Source: Purshia tridentata
Lineage: Eukaryota > Streptophyta > Magnoliopsida > Rosales > Rosaceae
DNA: 64,000 nucleotides
NCBI GenBank assembly: GCA_003254885.1
Contig: QANT01003515.1
Coordinates: 1-64,000 of the forward strand
Reading direction: 5' to 3'
Part shown: one piece after another, positions 1 through 11,798 of the stretch
How positions within the stretch are numbered: position 1 is the stretch's first letter
Layout: the number at the start of each line of letters is the position of its first letter
Position numbers and translations under genes: made by a program
Notes under the pieces: generated by a model
Databases searched by the model: none
Seen by the model: only the letters and a program-made list of their open reading frames with translations
Told to the model about the DNA's origin: nothing

Positions 1-730
1 TGATGTGTATATTTACCAAAAAGTTAATTAGTGATGTGTTCAATTACTATTGGCACATAAGATTGAGGCACAATTGAGGCACAATTTTTTGAGGCCCAAA
101 ATCATTTCCTAATAAATAAATAGATAACTACTGTATCAATTAAAAATTTATAAAATTAATATCATAGCTGGTCTAAATTTAGTAAGTACTGTAACTTTTG
201 TTTTTGTTTTGTTTTTTTTTNTTTGTTTTTTTTTTTTTTCAGCTGTTCGGTGTATTGTGAGCAAAATGCATGTATTTACAATTCAATAATACCAGATAAA
301 CGAAAAGTCACAATCATGTTAAATTTAGACTTATCTAAATTTGGACTGATGATCATGAGATGGCATATACTGTCAATGTCATATGAATTAATTAATAATA
401 TCTGAAGTAAGTGAAATTTATTTTGAAGTACGTAGTAACGTAGCATGTCTGGTTATAAGTCATTTAAAGCCACAGACACACCAATGAGAAAGTGTTCATT
501 ACTTTCAATAATTTGAATATGACTTTTAAGGCCAAAATCAATTTGAATACTTGTAGTCTTGTAGACGTAGTCAACTAGTCAATAATATGAATTTTCAACC
601 ACATGAGAGCAAAAGTTTGACGTGGGACAATGAGATCGAGAATCTTTAGTCAATTAATTGAATTAATGTATGATTTTTCTCTGCCAGCAAAGGCATGACA
701 TCACCTGCATGTATGCATGGTACATAATCA
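1..730. other. Intergenic DNA upstream of the UGT gene
   Basis: AT-rich sequence with no credible gene. A poly-T tract with a single N at 221 lies near 206-239. The short open frame that crosses it is low-complexity and was not called. Confidence 0.6.
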
Positions 731-738
731 TATATAAA
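731..738 (+). promoter_or_regulatory. Probable TATA box of the UGT71-like gene
   Basis: TATATAAA lies 64 bases upstream of the chosen ATG at 802. That spacing suits a TATA box followed by a short leader. It also argues against the in-frame upstream ATG at 670, which precedes this TATA box. Confidence 0.55.
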
Positions 739-801
739 CAAGCTTCTCAGCTCAGCCTTTCATTACATAATTTACATACACATCTAAATATCTTCCAAAT
801 C

Positions 802-2232
802 ATGAAGAAAGGTGCAGTAGAGCTAGTATTCATCCCATCCCCAGGTATCGGTCACTTGGTATCGACGGTCGAGATTGCAAAGCTCCTGGTTGCTCGAGAT
901 GACCAGCTTCACATCACAGTCCTCATCATGAAGCTACCCTTTGAATCAAAGGGTACAGATGACTACACTCAATCTTCAAATTCAATCTCACAACGCATCA
1001 ACTTCATCAACCTCCCAGAAGCCAACATAGACACAAAAGGCATTAGTGGCTTCGGCTTCTTCAAAGTATTCGTCGAAGCTCACAAACCCTACGTCAGAGA
1101 TGCCGTGGCCAAACTCGCTGAGTCGGATGAGTCAAAGACTCGCCGGCTCGCCGGGTTTGTCGTGGACATGTTCTGCACCAGCATGATCGACGTGGCGGAT
1201 GAATTCGGATTTCCTTCTTACGTCTTCTTTACCTCCAACGCGGGCTGTCTCGGGTTCTTGTTCTACCTCCAAACGCTTTGTGACGAGAAAGGCGAGGACG
1301 TAGCCGAGTTGATAAACTCGGGCGGTGAGTTGGTCCTCCCTAGTTTCGCCAACCCTTTGCCTACTACAGTCTTACCTAGCGTGCTTATGGAGAAGGATGG
1401 TGCCACCCAATTCCTAGACTATACGAGAAGGTTTAAAGAAACTAAGGGTATTTTAGTAAACTCGTTCATGGAGCTGGAATCGCATGCTCTTCGTTCTCTT
1501 TCTGATGGTGCAAACCCACCGGTGTACTCAGTGGGACCCATATTGAACAAGAGCAATGGTACTAACCAAGTGGGTTCGGACAAGGCCAGGCAGAAGTCTG
1601 ATATAGTTGAGTGGCTTGATGATCAGCCTCCAACGTCTGTGGTGTTCCTGTGCTTCGGGAGCATGGGAAGCTTCGGTGAGGACCAGGTGAAGGAGATAGC
1701 GTGCGCGCTGGAGCACAGTGGGCTCCGGTTCTTGTGGTCCCTACGTGAGCCCCCACCAAAGGGTAAGATGGAATTCCCAAGCGACTATGCGAATCCGGGA
1801 AGAGTCTTGCCCGAAGGATTTCTCGATCGGACGGCTGGGATTGGAAAGGTCATAGGGTGGGCTCCGCAAGTGGACATCTTGGCCCACCCGGCAGTTGGAG
1901 GGTTCGTGTCCCACTGTGGTTGGAATTCCCTACTGGAGAGCATATGGTATGGTGTGCCGGTTGCTACGTGGCCGATGTACGCGGAGCAACAGCTAAATGC
2001 GTTTGAGATGGTGAAGGAATTGGGATTGGCTGTGGAAATTGATATGAATTATAGGAAGGATGGGGACGTGGTTGTGAGTGCAAAAGACATAGAAAGAGGG
2101 ATAAGGCAAGTGATGGAGGTTGATGGTGATATAAGGAAGAGGGTGAAGGAGATAAGTGAAAACAGCAAGAAGGCCTTGATGGATGGTGGGTCCTCATACT
2201 CTTCATTGGGACAATTTATTGATCAGATTTAA
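802..2232 (+). CDS. UGT71: UDP-glycosyltransferase, UGT71 type
   Basis: Single-exon gene for a 476-residue family 1 glycosyltransferase, which moves a sugar from a UDP-sugar to a small acceptor such as a flavonoid, phenylpropanoid or hormone. It is probably cytosolic, with no signal peptide. The N-terminal PSPGIGH motif carries the candidate catalytic His18. The plant PSPG donor box runs from Trp353 (WAPQ) to Gln396 and holds the HCGWNS core and the closing EQQ. Length and intronless structure fit the family. The start at 802 was preferred because the frame upstream to 670 reads non-conserved sequence across a TATA box. Overall sequence resembles UGT71, which includes phloretin and abscisic-acid glucosyltransferases; the acceptor cannot be read from sequence. 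A truncated relative lies at 3183-3284. Confidence 0.93.
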   Translation: MKKGAVELVFIPSPGIGHLVSTVEIAKLLVARDDQLHITVLIMKLPFESKGTDDYTQSSNSISQRINFINLPEANIDTKGISGFGFFKVFVEAHKPYVRDAVAKLAESDESKTRRLAGFVVDMFCTSMIDVADEFGFPSYVFFTSNAGCLGFLFYLQTLCDEKGEDVAELINSGGELVLPSFANPLPTTVLPSVLMEKDGATQFLDYTRRFKETKGILVNSFMELESHALRSLSDGANPPVYSVGPILNKSNGTNQVGSDKARQKSDIVEWLDDQPPTSVVFLCFGSMGSFGEDQVKEIACALEHSGLRFLWSLREPPPKGKMEFPSDYANPGRVLPEGFLDRTAGIGKVIGWAPQVDILAHPAVGGFVSHCGWNSLLESIWYGVPVATWPMYAEQQLNAFEMVKELGLAVEIDMNYRKDGDVVVSAKDIERGIRQVMEVDGDIRKRVKEISENSKKALMDGGSSYSSLGQFIDQI

Positions 2233-3182
2233 TTTCATTCATTAAAGTTGAAAAATTATAATTTATTATTTTGTTCTATAGTAAAAGCATATTCATTGGC
2301 TGATGAATCCATGATTGTAATACGTTTCTCATTATTCTAAAAAAAAAAAAAAAAAACAAGTTTCTTATTATTAGTAAAGTAAGTGTTATTTTCAGTTTAT
2401 TTCATTTCACCCAAATTATAAATTTTAAAGAAAAAATAAAAATGGACACGGTCCAGTAAACATTCTGAACATCACAGCTTAAAGCTCATTGGACCAAGAA
2501 AGCAAAATATCTACTTCTTTTGACAATGAAATAAACAAACTATGTGAAAGATAGACCGATACCGTATTTAGACATAAACATAGAACACTCAAATTGAAAA
2601 ATCAACAGAGATGTAGGAAAAAATTATGGAGACCAAATATTAACTTGAGGGCCTAGCATAAGATAACTACAATCTTCATATATATAGCAATTAAACAAGT
2701 AATTAAGCTGTGAATTCCATCAATGAAATTCAATAGCCCAGAAAAAGTTTTTGCTTTCTTCTCCTTCAGTCATTTTATGAATTTCGAAATAAGATTTATG
2801 AAGTTGGACAGGCTTCCCTTTCCTACATCAAACTTAACCTAATATTTTACACAAGACACATGTTAAAAATGCATGAAGACATTATTATCAAGAGGAAGAA
2901 ACAAGACACCTAACAAACAATAGTTAAATCGAGTACTATAAATTAGTGTTGGAAGATGGAAGGGAAAAAAGGGAAAAATAAAGACAACTAATGCCTTCTC
3001 TAACACCAACCCCTGTTTCAGATGGGAAAAGAGGACATTAATGGCAACTCATTTACTGCTGTCCCTGCAATTTGATAACTAATGCCTTCTCCAACAAGAA
3101 AATATGATATGATATGTTTAGTAGCAATCAAATACAAAAATGGTTGAGCTCATTTACTGCTATCCCTGCAATTTAACCCAGT
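2233..3182. other. 3' flank of UGT and intergenic DNA
   Basis: No gene is seen. An A-tract lies at about 2340-2357. A short local duplication is visible: phrases around 'aactaatgccttct' (near 2986 and 3075) and 'ctcatttactgct' (near 3048 and 3150) each occur twice. Confidence 0.55.
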
Positions 3183-3284
3183 CTTTCTCGACTGGACGGC
3201 TGGGATTGGAAAGTTCATAGAAAGAGGGATGGGGTGATGGATGTGGAAGAGAGCAAGGAGGCCTTGATGGATGGTGGGTCCTCA
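3183..3284 (+). pseudogene. Truncated UGT71-like remnant
   Basis: About 102 bases match two separate parts of the intact UGT gene at 802-2232. The left part corresponds to about 1821-1855 and the right part to about 2089-2196, with further internal loss in the right part. In the parent both ends of the main missing piece carry CATAG, so a deletion between short direct repeats explains the join. The sequence ends at the same GATGGTGGGTCCTCA stretch found near the parent's stop codon. No open frame of useful length remains. It shows that a second UGT copy once stood here, next to the edge of the ZIP duplication. Confidence 0.85.
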
Positions 3285-3870
3285 AAACAAACAAAACAAA
3301 CAACTGGGCAGGAAGCAAGTTGTCAACACCAGAGAAACACAATGCAGGACTGCAGGGCTAAGAGCTTATTAAGACCCCAAAAACAAACATATAACATCAA
3401 ACATGCAAAACAAGTTCTGTTTAAACATGCAAAGAGAATAATAGTTTGGAAAGTTAAAAATGTTTTATTAGGCTTTCAAGCTTGTATCAGGATATGGAAA
3501 AGACACTTTAGGTAATGACAAGCAATTAGGTGTTTAAGAGTCACCACTGATAGCGATCTATGATAATCTTGGAGTTTTGTAACTGGGAACATTTGATTTT
3601 TCCAAAGCCCTTCTCATTATAATGTACTTGGATTTCAATACTTCATTACTGCTTTTTTGCTGACTTTTTTACTTTTCTCCATATTATACTAAACTTTGCT
3701 AACCAAATCCCTGATTTCTTAACTATAGCCACTTCTAGCAGAAAAGATAAAAGGTACCTCTAAATTTGGTATTACTCATGTTTCTAAGCAATGAAAGATT
3801 AAAAAGCAAAACATAATAAAAATTGAAAGGCAGTTTGGCCCAAGGAACAAAAATGATCAACATCTCTGGT

Positions 3871-5275
3871 TTAAGCCCATTTGGCCAAAAGGGACATGCA
3901 ACCAGCTCCGAGAAGAAGAGATATGTTAGCCCCAATTTGAAGCTTCCCATTGTTCTGCATCTTTGAGTTCATAAAATCAGCTGCTAGAAGATCAACAAGG
4001 GACATGTATATTAGGATACCCGCTGATGCTGCATTGAAAACGCCTTCGACAATGAGGGCAGTTGGGCTGTTTTCATCATAAACGTTTGATATTCCAATAC
4101 CAATTGCAATTCCAACAGGGGTTGTTAAAGAGAAAAACAGTGCCATGACTGCAACTGCTCTAGACTTGAATTTCGCCTACAAAATAATTAGAAGTAAAAC
4201 ATTTTATAGATGAACAGAGCCTAATGAAACTGACTTTTTCACATATGACATGCATACACGGCTGAAACATGAATTAGTTCTTTATACCATGCTTGTGATT
4301 TTCATTAAATACATAATTAAAAACAAATATTACTTGATTCATAATCATGATTCATGAAGAGATGTTATACAACTAATATGGTAAATTAATTCGGCAACAA
4401 AACATTAATGAATACCTGAGATATGCATCCACCAAGTCCCATGCCTTCAAAAAATTGATGGAAGGTTAAGGCAGCAACAAGAGGCTTTATTGTTTCAGGA
4501 CTTTCAGAAGCACCCAATGAAATTCCTATAATCACAGAATGCACAACAATCCCCAACTCCAAAACCTACAACACAATATCAAATTCAAAGTTGAAGATAC
4601 CATGATGGTCATCATCTATATATAAGCAACTTTTAAATATACCTGTGAAATCACTCTGTGCCTAAGAAGTTCTGATGAAGGTGAAGTATGATCAACAGAA
4701 CCATGAGCATGACCATGAGTAGCATGAGTGTGAACATGCACGTGACCCGCATGCTCCCCAGCCCTCTCCTCATCTATGCCAATCTCTGCAGGCTGAGCCT
4801 TATTGCTGTCGTTGAAGTGAGACCTGCTGTAATAAGAAGTGGCAGCGGCATCCACCATCAAAGTCCCAATTGCAGCCACCATGGCCACAAACCCAGTAAA
4901 GGGGAACTTCCCCCAAGGGTTCTCCTTGAGACATGGAGATGTCAAGTTCTCGAAAGCATCCGGAAGCACGTGGATGAACCCGGTAGACAATATGACTCCG
5001 GCTGCGAAGGCCTTGATCATGAAGAAGATGTTCTTGTCTGGATGTAAAGCCGGAATGGTCTTCCCAAGAATTGGAATTAAAACTCCGACTGCACCGGCAA
5101 AAAGTATGGAAGCAATTGCGCCGAGTTTGTATTTGAGGGCTTGGCTTTTGTTGCGGTCTCCATCTTCGTCTTTATCACATGTGCACTCTCCATAGACCAA
5201 GGTGGGGACTATAAGGATGAGGCAAAAGAATGAAAGCAGGGGACTTGTAGTATGATGTTGTCCAACTTTTTTCAT
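3871..5275 (-). CDS. ZIP3: ZIP-family zinc/iron transporter, copy 1
   Basis: Three exons, 4643-5275, 4416-4565 and 3871-4176, encode 362 residues; both introns are phase 0 and GT-AG. The product is a ZIP divalent-metal importer, probably in the plasma membrane, taking up Zn2+ and possibly other metals. An N-terminal signal peptide (about 1-29) is followed by a cysteine pair (ECTCD), three membrane segments and a cytosolic His-rich loop at residues 175-192 (repeated HxH). Exon 2 carries the metal-site helices: [12 protein letters not shown] in TM4 and [12 protein letters not shown] in TM5. Length and topology are typical. It is more like the ZIP1/3/5/8 group than IRT1, which has a different TM4 motif. 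The ZIP3 name rests on similarity plus gene order next to CCT1 and is provisional. The two window copies are nearly identical in exons 2 and 3. Confidence 0.92.
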
Positions 5276-5812
5276 TGTGAAATTGAATCAAAGAGAGTAA
5301 TTGTCAAATCAGAATTCAGAAGAGAAAGAAATTGAAAGAAATTGAATGGGGGCTGCTACCAATTCTGGTGTCACATTTAAAGGAAGGTGTAGGGTGTTTG
5401 TGTCATTACTCTGGGCGTAAGATTAGGACTGAGTATAGGATTTAGTTAATTTGGATTGTGATGAGGTCATGTATATTTTTTGATATAGTATGACATATAA
5501 TATAATGGTGGAAAATCTAAACTCTAGTAGTAAAAAGGTAAACATGTCAACATTCTAAGAGTCCAAACACGCTATATAGCAGAAATTTGTATACATATGA
5601 AGATTATATGGTTGATGCCTTGATGGTGAAGAAATAATGAGGTCATGATCTAATGCGGGAATTTGTATTGGAGTAAAATTCGGGTTTCTGAGAGATTATG
5701 ATAAACTCAATTAATCAACAACCATAAAATGGAGTGTTTTTAGTGTTATAGGAAAATACCAATTTACTAATTTCGAAGTGTTGAAAGATTGTCCAGACCA
5801 AAAAAAGAAAGA
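5276..5812. other. Promoter and 5' leader of ZIP copy 1
   Basis: Non-coding DNA, alignable with the same region of copy 2 (11266-11788). It holds an imperfect zinc-deficiency-element-like decamer, ATGTCAACAT, at 5544-5553, which differs by one base from the full consensus. Confidence 0.6.
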
Positions 5813-5822
5813 ATGTCGACAT
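5813..5822. promoter_or_regulatory. Zinc deficiency response element (ZDRE), ZIP copy 1
   Basis: ATGTCGACAT is a perfect palindromic match to RTGTCGACAY, the element bound by bZIP19/bZIP23 in Arabidopsis zinc-starvation responses. It lies 538 bases upstream of the copy 1 start codon and is kept at the equivalent site of copy 2. The motif and its conservation are seen; zinc-starvation induction is inferred. Confidence 0.75.
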
Positions 5823-5980
5823 AAAAACTAGAAGATAAGGGGAGAGAGTGCATTCACATGGAGAATGAATGCTTGAAATGGTAAAACTGAGCCCAAAATG
5901 ACGATATTGTGTGTTATTTTATTTAATTCGATTCATTAATGTTATTCCCTTTCAAACTGATGCAGTTGAGGCCACACTCT

Positions 5981-6027
<47 letters not shown>

Positions 6028-8459
6028 NTTTTTTTTTCCTTCTTCTTTTTTTTGATTTTTTTTATAGCATTAATTAATATAAATATTAAGGGGTGTATTC
6101 AATTGATATTTTAATAGATTTTAAAAGAATTATAAATTCATGCAGATTTGATAGATTTTAAAGGAACTATAAATATACTACTTTTACCTACATTTTTAAC
6201 CTAGAAATAAGAATAATACGTTTACCCACATAATGGTTTTCGTAGAATTGGTTAATATACTCAATGCCAGCATAAAGTCTAGCTATATGAAGTTTTTCCC
6301 ACATATTCTTCTTACATGTTTTGTAGGCATATCATTTTATTTTACCATCCACTATGACCCTTTGTTGGCACACACATATCATTGTCATATGAATGTTTAT
6401 TAATTTATAAGAATTATTGTTGCATCATGACTTTGAGATTCAATTCAAATATATTGGACAGGTTTTTGAGAATCAATATATTTGTTCAAAATATAAGACA
6501 TTTGATAAACAAAAGCATGGTATTGATTATGATATAAAAATCAGTCTACAAGTATTTTAATTCAATCCAATGCTCTAATATTGAGCATTGCAATGTATAT
6601 GACAATTTTGTCAGATAATTATTGAAATGATGTTGATGATACTTAAAATGGTTAAACAAATTTTTATTTGACTGATTTTTTATAAGGATAGTATTTGAAG
6701 AATGTCCTAAAATATGAACATCTTATTTATTATTGCATTGTGATTCTTGACCCAATGGGTTCGAAGCCACGTTGGAAGAAAGACACCCATGGGCCCTAAA
6801 CCCTAAACCCAATAGAATGCAGCCAAGAATTGGTTCTGACTTCTGACATGTGAGTTCTGACAGATAAATATGACATAAATCGTTCAAATATAATTTTTTC
6901 TTCTCCATCAGGCTGAATAAGCCTGGTACTTGTAATTTCATGTTGAAAAATGGGAAGTCACAAACCCTGTCATGCACAGAGAGAATTGGAAGCTAGCAAT
7001 GGCTGACTGTTTAAACTTGTATTGTAGTAATTAATTTGAGATCAGCTTGATTAATTTGTATTCTAATTTCCAACTCATCTGTGGACTGTGCTGTCACAAG
7101 AATGGAAGCTCCTACTGTTAGTACTGTAGCAATAGGAGGAATGTGAGGAAGAGGACATATCATAAAGTATGTAATGTATTTCTGAACCTTGTCTTGTCCA
7201 AGGTCAAAACTGAAAAGGCAATATTGATGAAGCAAGATAGTGACAGAATATGATCATCAAAAAGTGTCTCCCTTTGTGATCAAGTTAAGTTTGAGTTTTT
7301 TGCTTTGTGGATGACTGGGTTTTTTTATGACCACATAATAAATCAAAACAAAGAACCCACCACCTGTAAAACATAGTGAAAAAAAAAAAAAACAGAATAG
7401 AAGTTGGCATCCTGAGTCAGACATCAACCAGGCTGAGGTGAATCCTATGTTTTGAGTTTACCAAAAGGTGGAGTTTCTGTTTGACAACTTAAGCAACCAC
7501 TAGATTAAATATAAAGATGTCACAATTCGCAGATTGTAAGCAAGAAATTATATCATGCAAACAGTGTGCTAACTGCTAAACTCCATTTGAAAGGTCACCA
7601 ATGAGGCAATGACCTATTGGTTATCTTATTCACTCAAGAAAAGAACAATTCTTTCTTGCAAAATTCACTTTTTACCAGCTTTGATGATGATATCATTGAC
7701 CATTGTATTGTGATTCTTACCACATGGAAGACAACAAGAAACTTAATTTGTTTAAGGTAATGTTAGCATCATGTCTGTCTGTGTCCACAAAGCTATTGTA
7801 GTCAAATTCAATGACTTCATTTTAATTTATTAGGTTTTGAGTTATTTCCTAGTACCATGATCACCATTTTGAACTTCTTGCAGCTCTTTAACATCAATAT
7901 AGTGTATATACATAGCCCAAGGATAAAATTCTATCTCTATAAAATATCTTCTCATTATTGCTGCTTTGCCTACCTTTTTTTTTTTTTTTTTTTTNTTTTT
8001 TTTTGCTGGACCAATTGTTGTTTTCTTTAATGTAAAACCCATTTCTGGGATGTTATATATTCTTCTTATTGATGGTGCTCAATGAATATGGAAATTTTCT
8101 TGCTGGTTTTTAAAAAGTTGTAAATTTTAGTCCCCTGCTTTTGGTCGTCTGTTATGCTGCTTGACTTTGAAGCCATCCATCCCCATGCCCTGACTGAAAG
8201 GGAAAGCACTACCAACCAGCTGTACCTATATATGATTTTTCTTCTTTTTCCAATATAAACAAAGTACATATTATCTACATATATACATGTCAATATTCTC
8301 TTATCAAATAGTCTAAAAGCACAACAATATTATGTTATTAGACTGTTAATCCATATACTGATTAGGTTAACTCTTAACTGAATGTGTGGTTTATATGATT
8401 GAAATTAGATATTCATCCCAAAAGAAACAAAGTGCACAGTTGATTCAAATCAACTACAA
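5823..8459. other. Spacer between the two ZIP duplication copies
   Basis: It starts with the distal promoter end of copy 1 and a poly-T run at about 5983-6047 with one N at 6028. A second poly-T run with an N lies at 7977-8004. No protein gene is supported. A short telomere-like CCCTAAA repeat is at 6794-6810. The phrase GGGGTGTATTCAATTG near 6090 resembles the end of plant miniature transposons, but no partner end was found. Confidence 0.5.
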
Positions 8460-9412
8460 CAACAAAGAAGCATAATGCAGGATTGCAGGGCCAATAACTT
8501 GCAATCCAAAAACAGTTGCAGACACCTTTAACGAAACAAACAGATACTCAACATCAAACATGAAGAACAAGTTATAGAATAAATGTTTATAGAGACATCA
8601 ATTGTTTGCAAAGAGTATTTTATAGTTTGGAAAGATGAAGGCTTTCAATCTTGCAAAAATAGAGCCCAAAACGGAAGAGATAAACATGGAAAAGTAACTT
8701 TTGGGAATGACTTTTTTTCCCCCCTATATAACCATCAAAAGAACTGTGTTTTAACACTCAGCACTGACAAAGATCTACAATAGTCTTGGAGTTTTGTAAC
8801 TGGAAATATTGATTTGGCCAAAGGCCATCTCATTCCTAAATGTCAATTCCCAATAATTCATTCTTTCTTTTTTGCTGACTTTTTTCTTCACCTTTGAAAA
8901 AAGGAGGGGCAAAAATTTGGTAATTAATAAATAAATCAGTTGAATTGAGCCAAATCCTGATTTCTTAACTACAGTCATTTCTAATTGAAAAATCATTAAA
9001 CTGTGGTGGACCTTGAGATAGATGCATATGCATGGTGGGAGAGTAACTTCCAAATCTAGGTAAAAAGGCATTCCTAACTGGTGCATATATAATTATATAG
9101 CAGAAAAGAAAAACGCAGCAGTAAATTTGGTGTTGCTCAATTTTGTGAACACTGAAAGATTGATGTACAAATTTAAACAAGTTACTGAAACCTTGGTTAC
9201 TTTTTATGACTCGTCGAAGAGTGAAGGTGAAGGCAAACTCATACCATGAATGTGGGAAAAGCCTTCTACCATTGAAACTGTAATCCCCACATGTTACTCA
9301 CAAATGAAATGGTATGGCAATAGTCCTCGGATACAGGCTTAGATGGCTGAGGTTGGATCAACTTGGGATAAAATTTAAAACGCAATTGTTGTTTCTCTTT
9401 CTTTTTTTGACA

Positions 9413-9675
9413 TTTCTTATTTATCAGCAAGAACAAACAACTGTAAGTTTACAGAAAGTTCTGAGAATTTAAACAAAAATACTAATTGGTGCAAACTAAG
9501 AAGGGAGGGAAGCAAAAATTTCAAAACGAAGCAAGCAAATGCCCAAGAAACAAAAATAATCAACATCGATCTCTGGTTTAAGCCCATTTGGCCAAAAGGG
9601 ACATGCAACCAGCTCCAAGAAGAAGAGATATGTTAACAGCAACTTGAAGCCTCCCATTGCTCTGCATCTTTGGGA
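9413..9675 (-). pseudogene. Duplicated 3' end of the ZIP copy 2 gene
   Basis: This segment is nearly identical to 9714-9981, which holds the last codons and 3' flank of the ZIP copy 2 gene. It contains the codons from the conserved C-terminus through the stop, then is cut by a T-rich junction at about 9676-9697. With no upstream exon in frame it cannot encode a transporter. Both copies share the flank phrase 'ttcttatttatcagcaag'. It may serve as an extra 3'UTR or polyadenylation region. Confidence 0.8.
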
Positions 9676-9886
9676 TTTTTTTTTTTTTTTTTTTTTGCTT
9701 TCCTTTTTTAGACATTTCTTATTTATCAGCAAGAACAAACAAGTAACTGTATTTAGTTTACAGAAAGTTCTGAGAATTTAAAACAAAATACTAATTGGTG
9801 CAAACTAAGAAGGGAGGGAAGCAAAAATTTCAAAAAGATGCAAGCAAATGCCCAAGAAACAAAAATAATCAACATCGATCTCTGGT

Positions 9887-11265
9887 TTAAGCCCATTTGG
9901 CCAAAACGGACATGCAACCAGCTCCAAGGAGAAGAGATATGTTAACACCAACTTGAAGCCTCCCATTGCTCTGCATCTTTGGGTTCATAAAATCAGCTGC
10001 TAGCAGATCAACAAGTGACATGTAGATTAAGATACCGGCTGATGCTGCATTAAAAACGCCTTCAACAATGAGGGCAGTTGGGCTGTTTTCATCATAAACG
10101 TTTGATATTCCAATACCAATTGCAATTCCAACAGGGGTTGTAAGAGAGAAGAAGAGTGCCATGATTACAATTGCTCGAGACTTGAATTTCGCCTGCAAAA
10201 GAGAAAAGAACCCAGAAAATGAAAAAAGGACATTTTCAACATGATGCAGAGGACCATAAATAGCTTAACTGAACTTATAGTATTTAGAAAAGAATAGGTA
10301 CTAAATATGGACATATGAATACCTGAGCTATGCATCCACCAAGTCCCATGCCTTCAAAAAATTGATGGAAGGTCAAGGCAGCTACAAGAGGCTTTATGGT
10401 TTCAGGACTTTCAGAAGCACCCAATGAAATTCCTATAATCACAGAATGCACAACAATCCCCAACTCCAAAACCTGCAACACAATCAAATTCATACTTTTA
10501 AGATAAAATCACCACGCAATCAAATATATAAGAAGCACTCGAGATTTTAATGTAACTTTTTATATGCTTTCAATCAAAACGCTACTGAAAAAAAGTAGAC
10601 AGATTAAAAGTGCTTCCTACAAAAGCACTCTCAAAACATACTTGTGAGATGACTCGGTGCCTAAGAAGTTCCGATGAAGGCAAAGAGTCAACAGCACCAT
10701 GAGCATGCCCATGAGTTGCATGAGTATGAACATGCACGTGACCCTCGTGCTCTCCAGCCTTCTCCTCCTCATCTCCTCCAGTCTGGGGCAAAGCCTTGTT
10801 GCTGTTGAAGTGGGACCTGCTGTAATAAGAAGTAGCAGCAGAATCCACCATCAAAGTCCCAATTGCAGCCACCATGGCCACAAACCCAGTGAAGGGGAAC
10901 TTCCCCCAAGGGTTCTCCTTGAGACATGGAGATGTCAAGTTGTCGAAAGCATCCGGGAGCACGTGGATGAACCCGGTAGCCAATATGACCCCGGCGGCGA
11001 AGGCCTTGATTATGAAGAAGATGTTCTTGTCGGGATGCAAAGCTGGAATGGCCTTCCCAAGAATTGGGATTAAAACTCCGACTGCACCGGCAAAAAGTAT
11101 GGAAGCAATTGCGCCGAGTTTGTATTTGAGGGCTTCGCTTTTGTTGCGGTCTCCATCTTCACCTTCATCACATGTGCACTCTCCATAAGCCAAGGTGGGG
11201 AGTATAAGGAGGATGCAAAAGAATGCAAACAGAGTACTAATACTCTGTTGTCCAACTTTGTTCAT
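9887..11265 (-). CDS. ZIP3: ZIP-family zinc/iron transporter, copy 2
   Basis: Three exons, 10642-11265, 10323-10472 and 9887-10192, encode 359 residues, with the same phase-0 intron positions as copy 1. Features match copy 1: signal peptide, ECTCD cysteines, a variable loop with the [15 protein letters not shown] histidine cluster, and the TM4 [12 protein letters not shown] and TM5 FHQFFEGMG metal-site helices. The first exon and the loop differ most between the copies; exons 2 and 3 are almost the same. Likely role is zinc import under deficiency, as its ZDRE at 11789-11798 suggests. Both genes look intact, so this is a functional tandem pair rather than gene plus pseudogene. Confidence 0.92.
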
Positions 11266-11788
11266 TGGAAAACTGAATCAAACGAAGAGATCAAAAGTTT
11301 GATTTCCTCCAATGTCACAAAAAGAAAAACGAGTGATCAAGATCAAAGATCAAATATCAGAACTCAGAGAAGAAGAGAAAGAAATCTAAAGAGTTTGAAT
11401 GGGGTGTTACAACTCCTACTTGTGGTGTCACATTTATATAAGAGGGTGTATTGTTTTTGTGACATTGTTGTGGCCCCATATGATTGAGATTGACTATGGG
11501 GGAGTGATTAATTTGGGTCGGTGACTTCAAGGGATTAAGAGAATAAACAAACAATGAATTCATGTATACATGTGATGTATTATTAGTGCAGATATGTGTT
11601 GAAGACTAATTATATGGTTAATGGTGAAGAAATAATGAGGTCATGATTATCATATATCATGCTGGCCTTCGTTTTTGAATACTATTTGGGTCTTTCAGGG
11701 ATTAGGACTGAGTTAACAACCAGATATTGAAGTGATTAATTGAGTTGTATCGGAAAATCCCAAGCATTAATTTCCAAGTGTCGAAAGA
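11266..11788. other. Promoter and 5' leader of ZIP copy 2
   Basis: Non-coding, homologous to 5276-5812 but with extra sequence just upstream of the ATG. No other gene is seen. Confidence 0.6.
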
Positions 11789-11798
11789 ATGTCGACAT
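11789..11798. promoter_or_regulatory. Zinc deficiency response element (ZDRE), ZIP copy 2
   Basis: A second perfect ATGTCGACAT, 524 bases upstream of the copy 2 ATG and in the same local context as the copy 1 site. Conservation while flanking bases have changed supports function. Confidence 0.75.

Larger units (their letters stand above)
3324..5985 (-). repeat. Segmental duplication, copy 1 (ZIP block)
   Basis: This block and 8460-11965 are diverged copies in the same orientation. Similarity runs through the downstream non-coding DNA (the shared 'aatgcaggaytgcagggc' phrase near 3340 and 8476), the whole ZIP gene and about 0.7 kb of promoter. It ends in both copies just before a long poly-T tract. 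Boundaries are by eye. Confidence 0.85.

Noticed and set aside
670-801. N-terminal extension of the UGT frame from the ATG at 670
   Set aside because: It crosses a TATA box at 731-738 and encodes residues unlike any glycosyltransferase start; the family normally begins just before the PSPGIGH region.
2335-2360. A-tract after the UGT gene as a sign of a retrogene
   Set aside because: UGT71 genes are normally intronless, no flanking target repeat of the whole gene was found, and the tract is over 100 bases past the stop.
4688-5195. Open frames on the plus strand opposite ZIP exon 1 (and the same at 10699-11188)
   Set aside because: They mirror the conserved minus-strand exon and appear in both copies for that reason only.
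6758-6768. GGTTCGAAGCC resembling a tRNA B box
   Set aside because: No A box, acceptor stem or cloverleaf can be drawn around it.
6794-6810. Telomere-like CCCTAAA repeats
   Set aside because: Only about two and a half units; such short telo-boxes are common in plant DNA.
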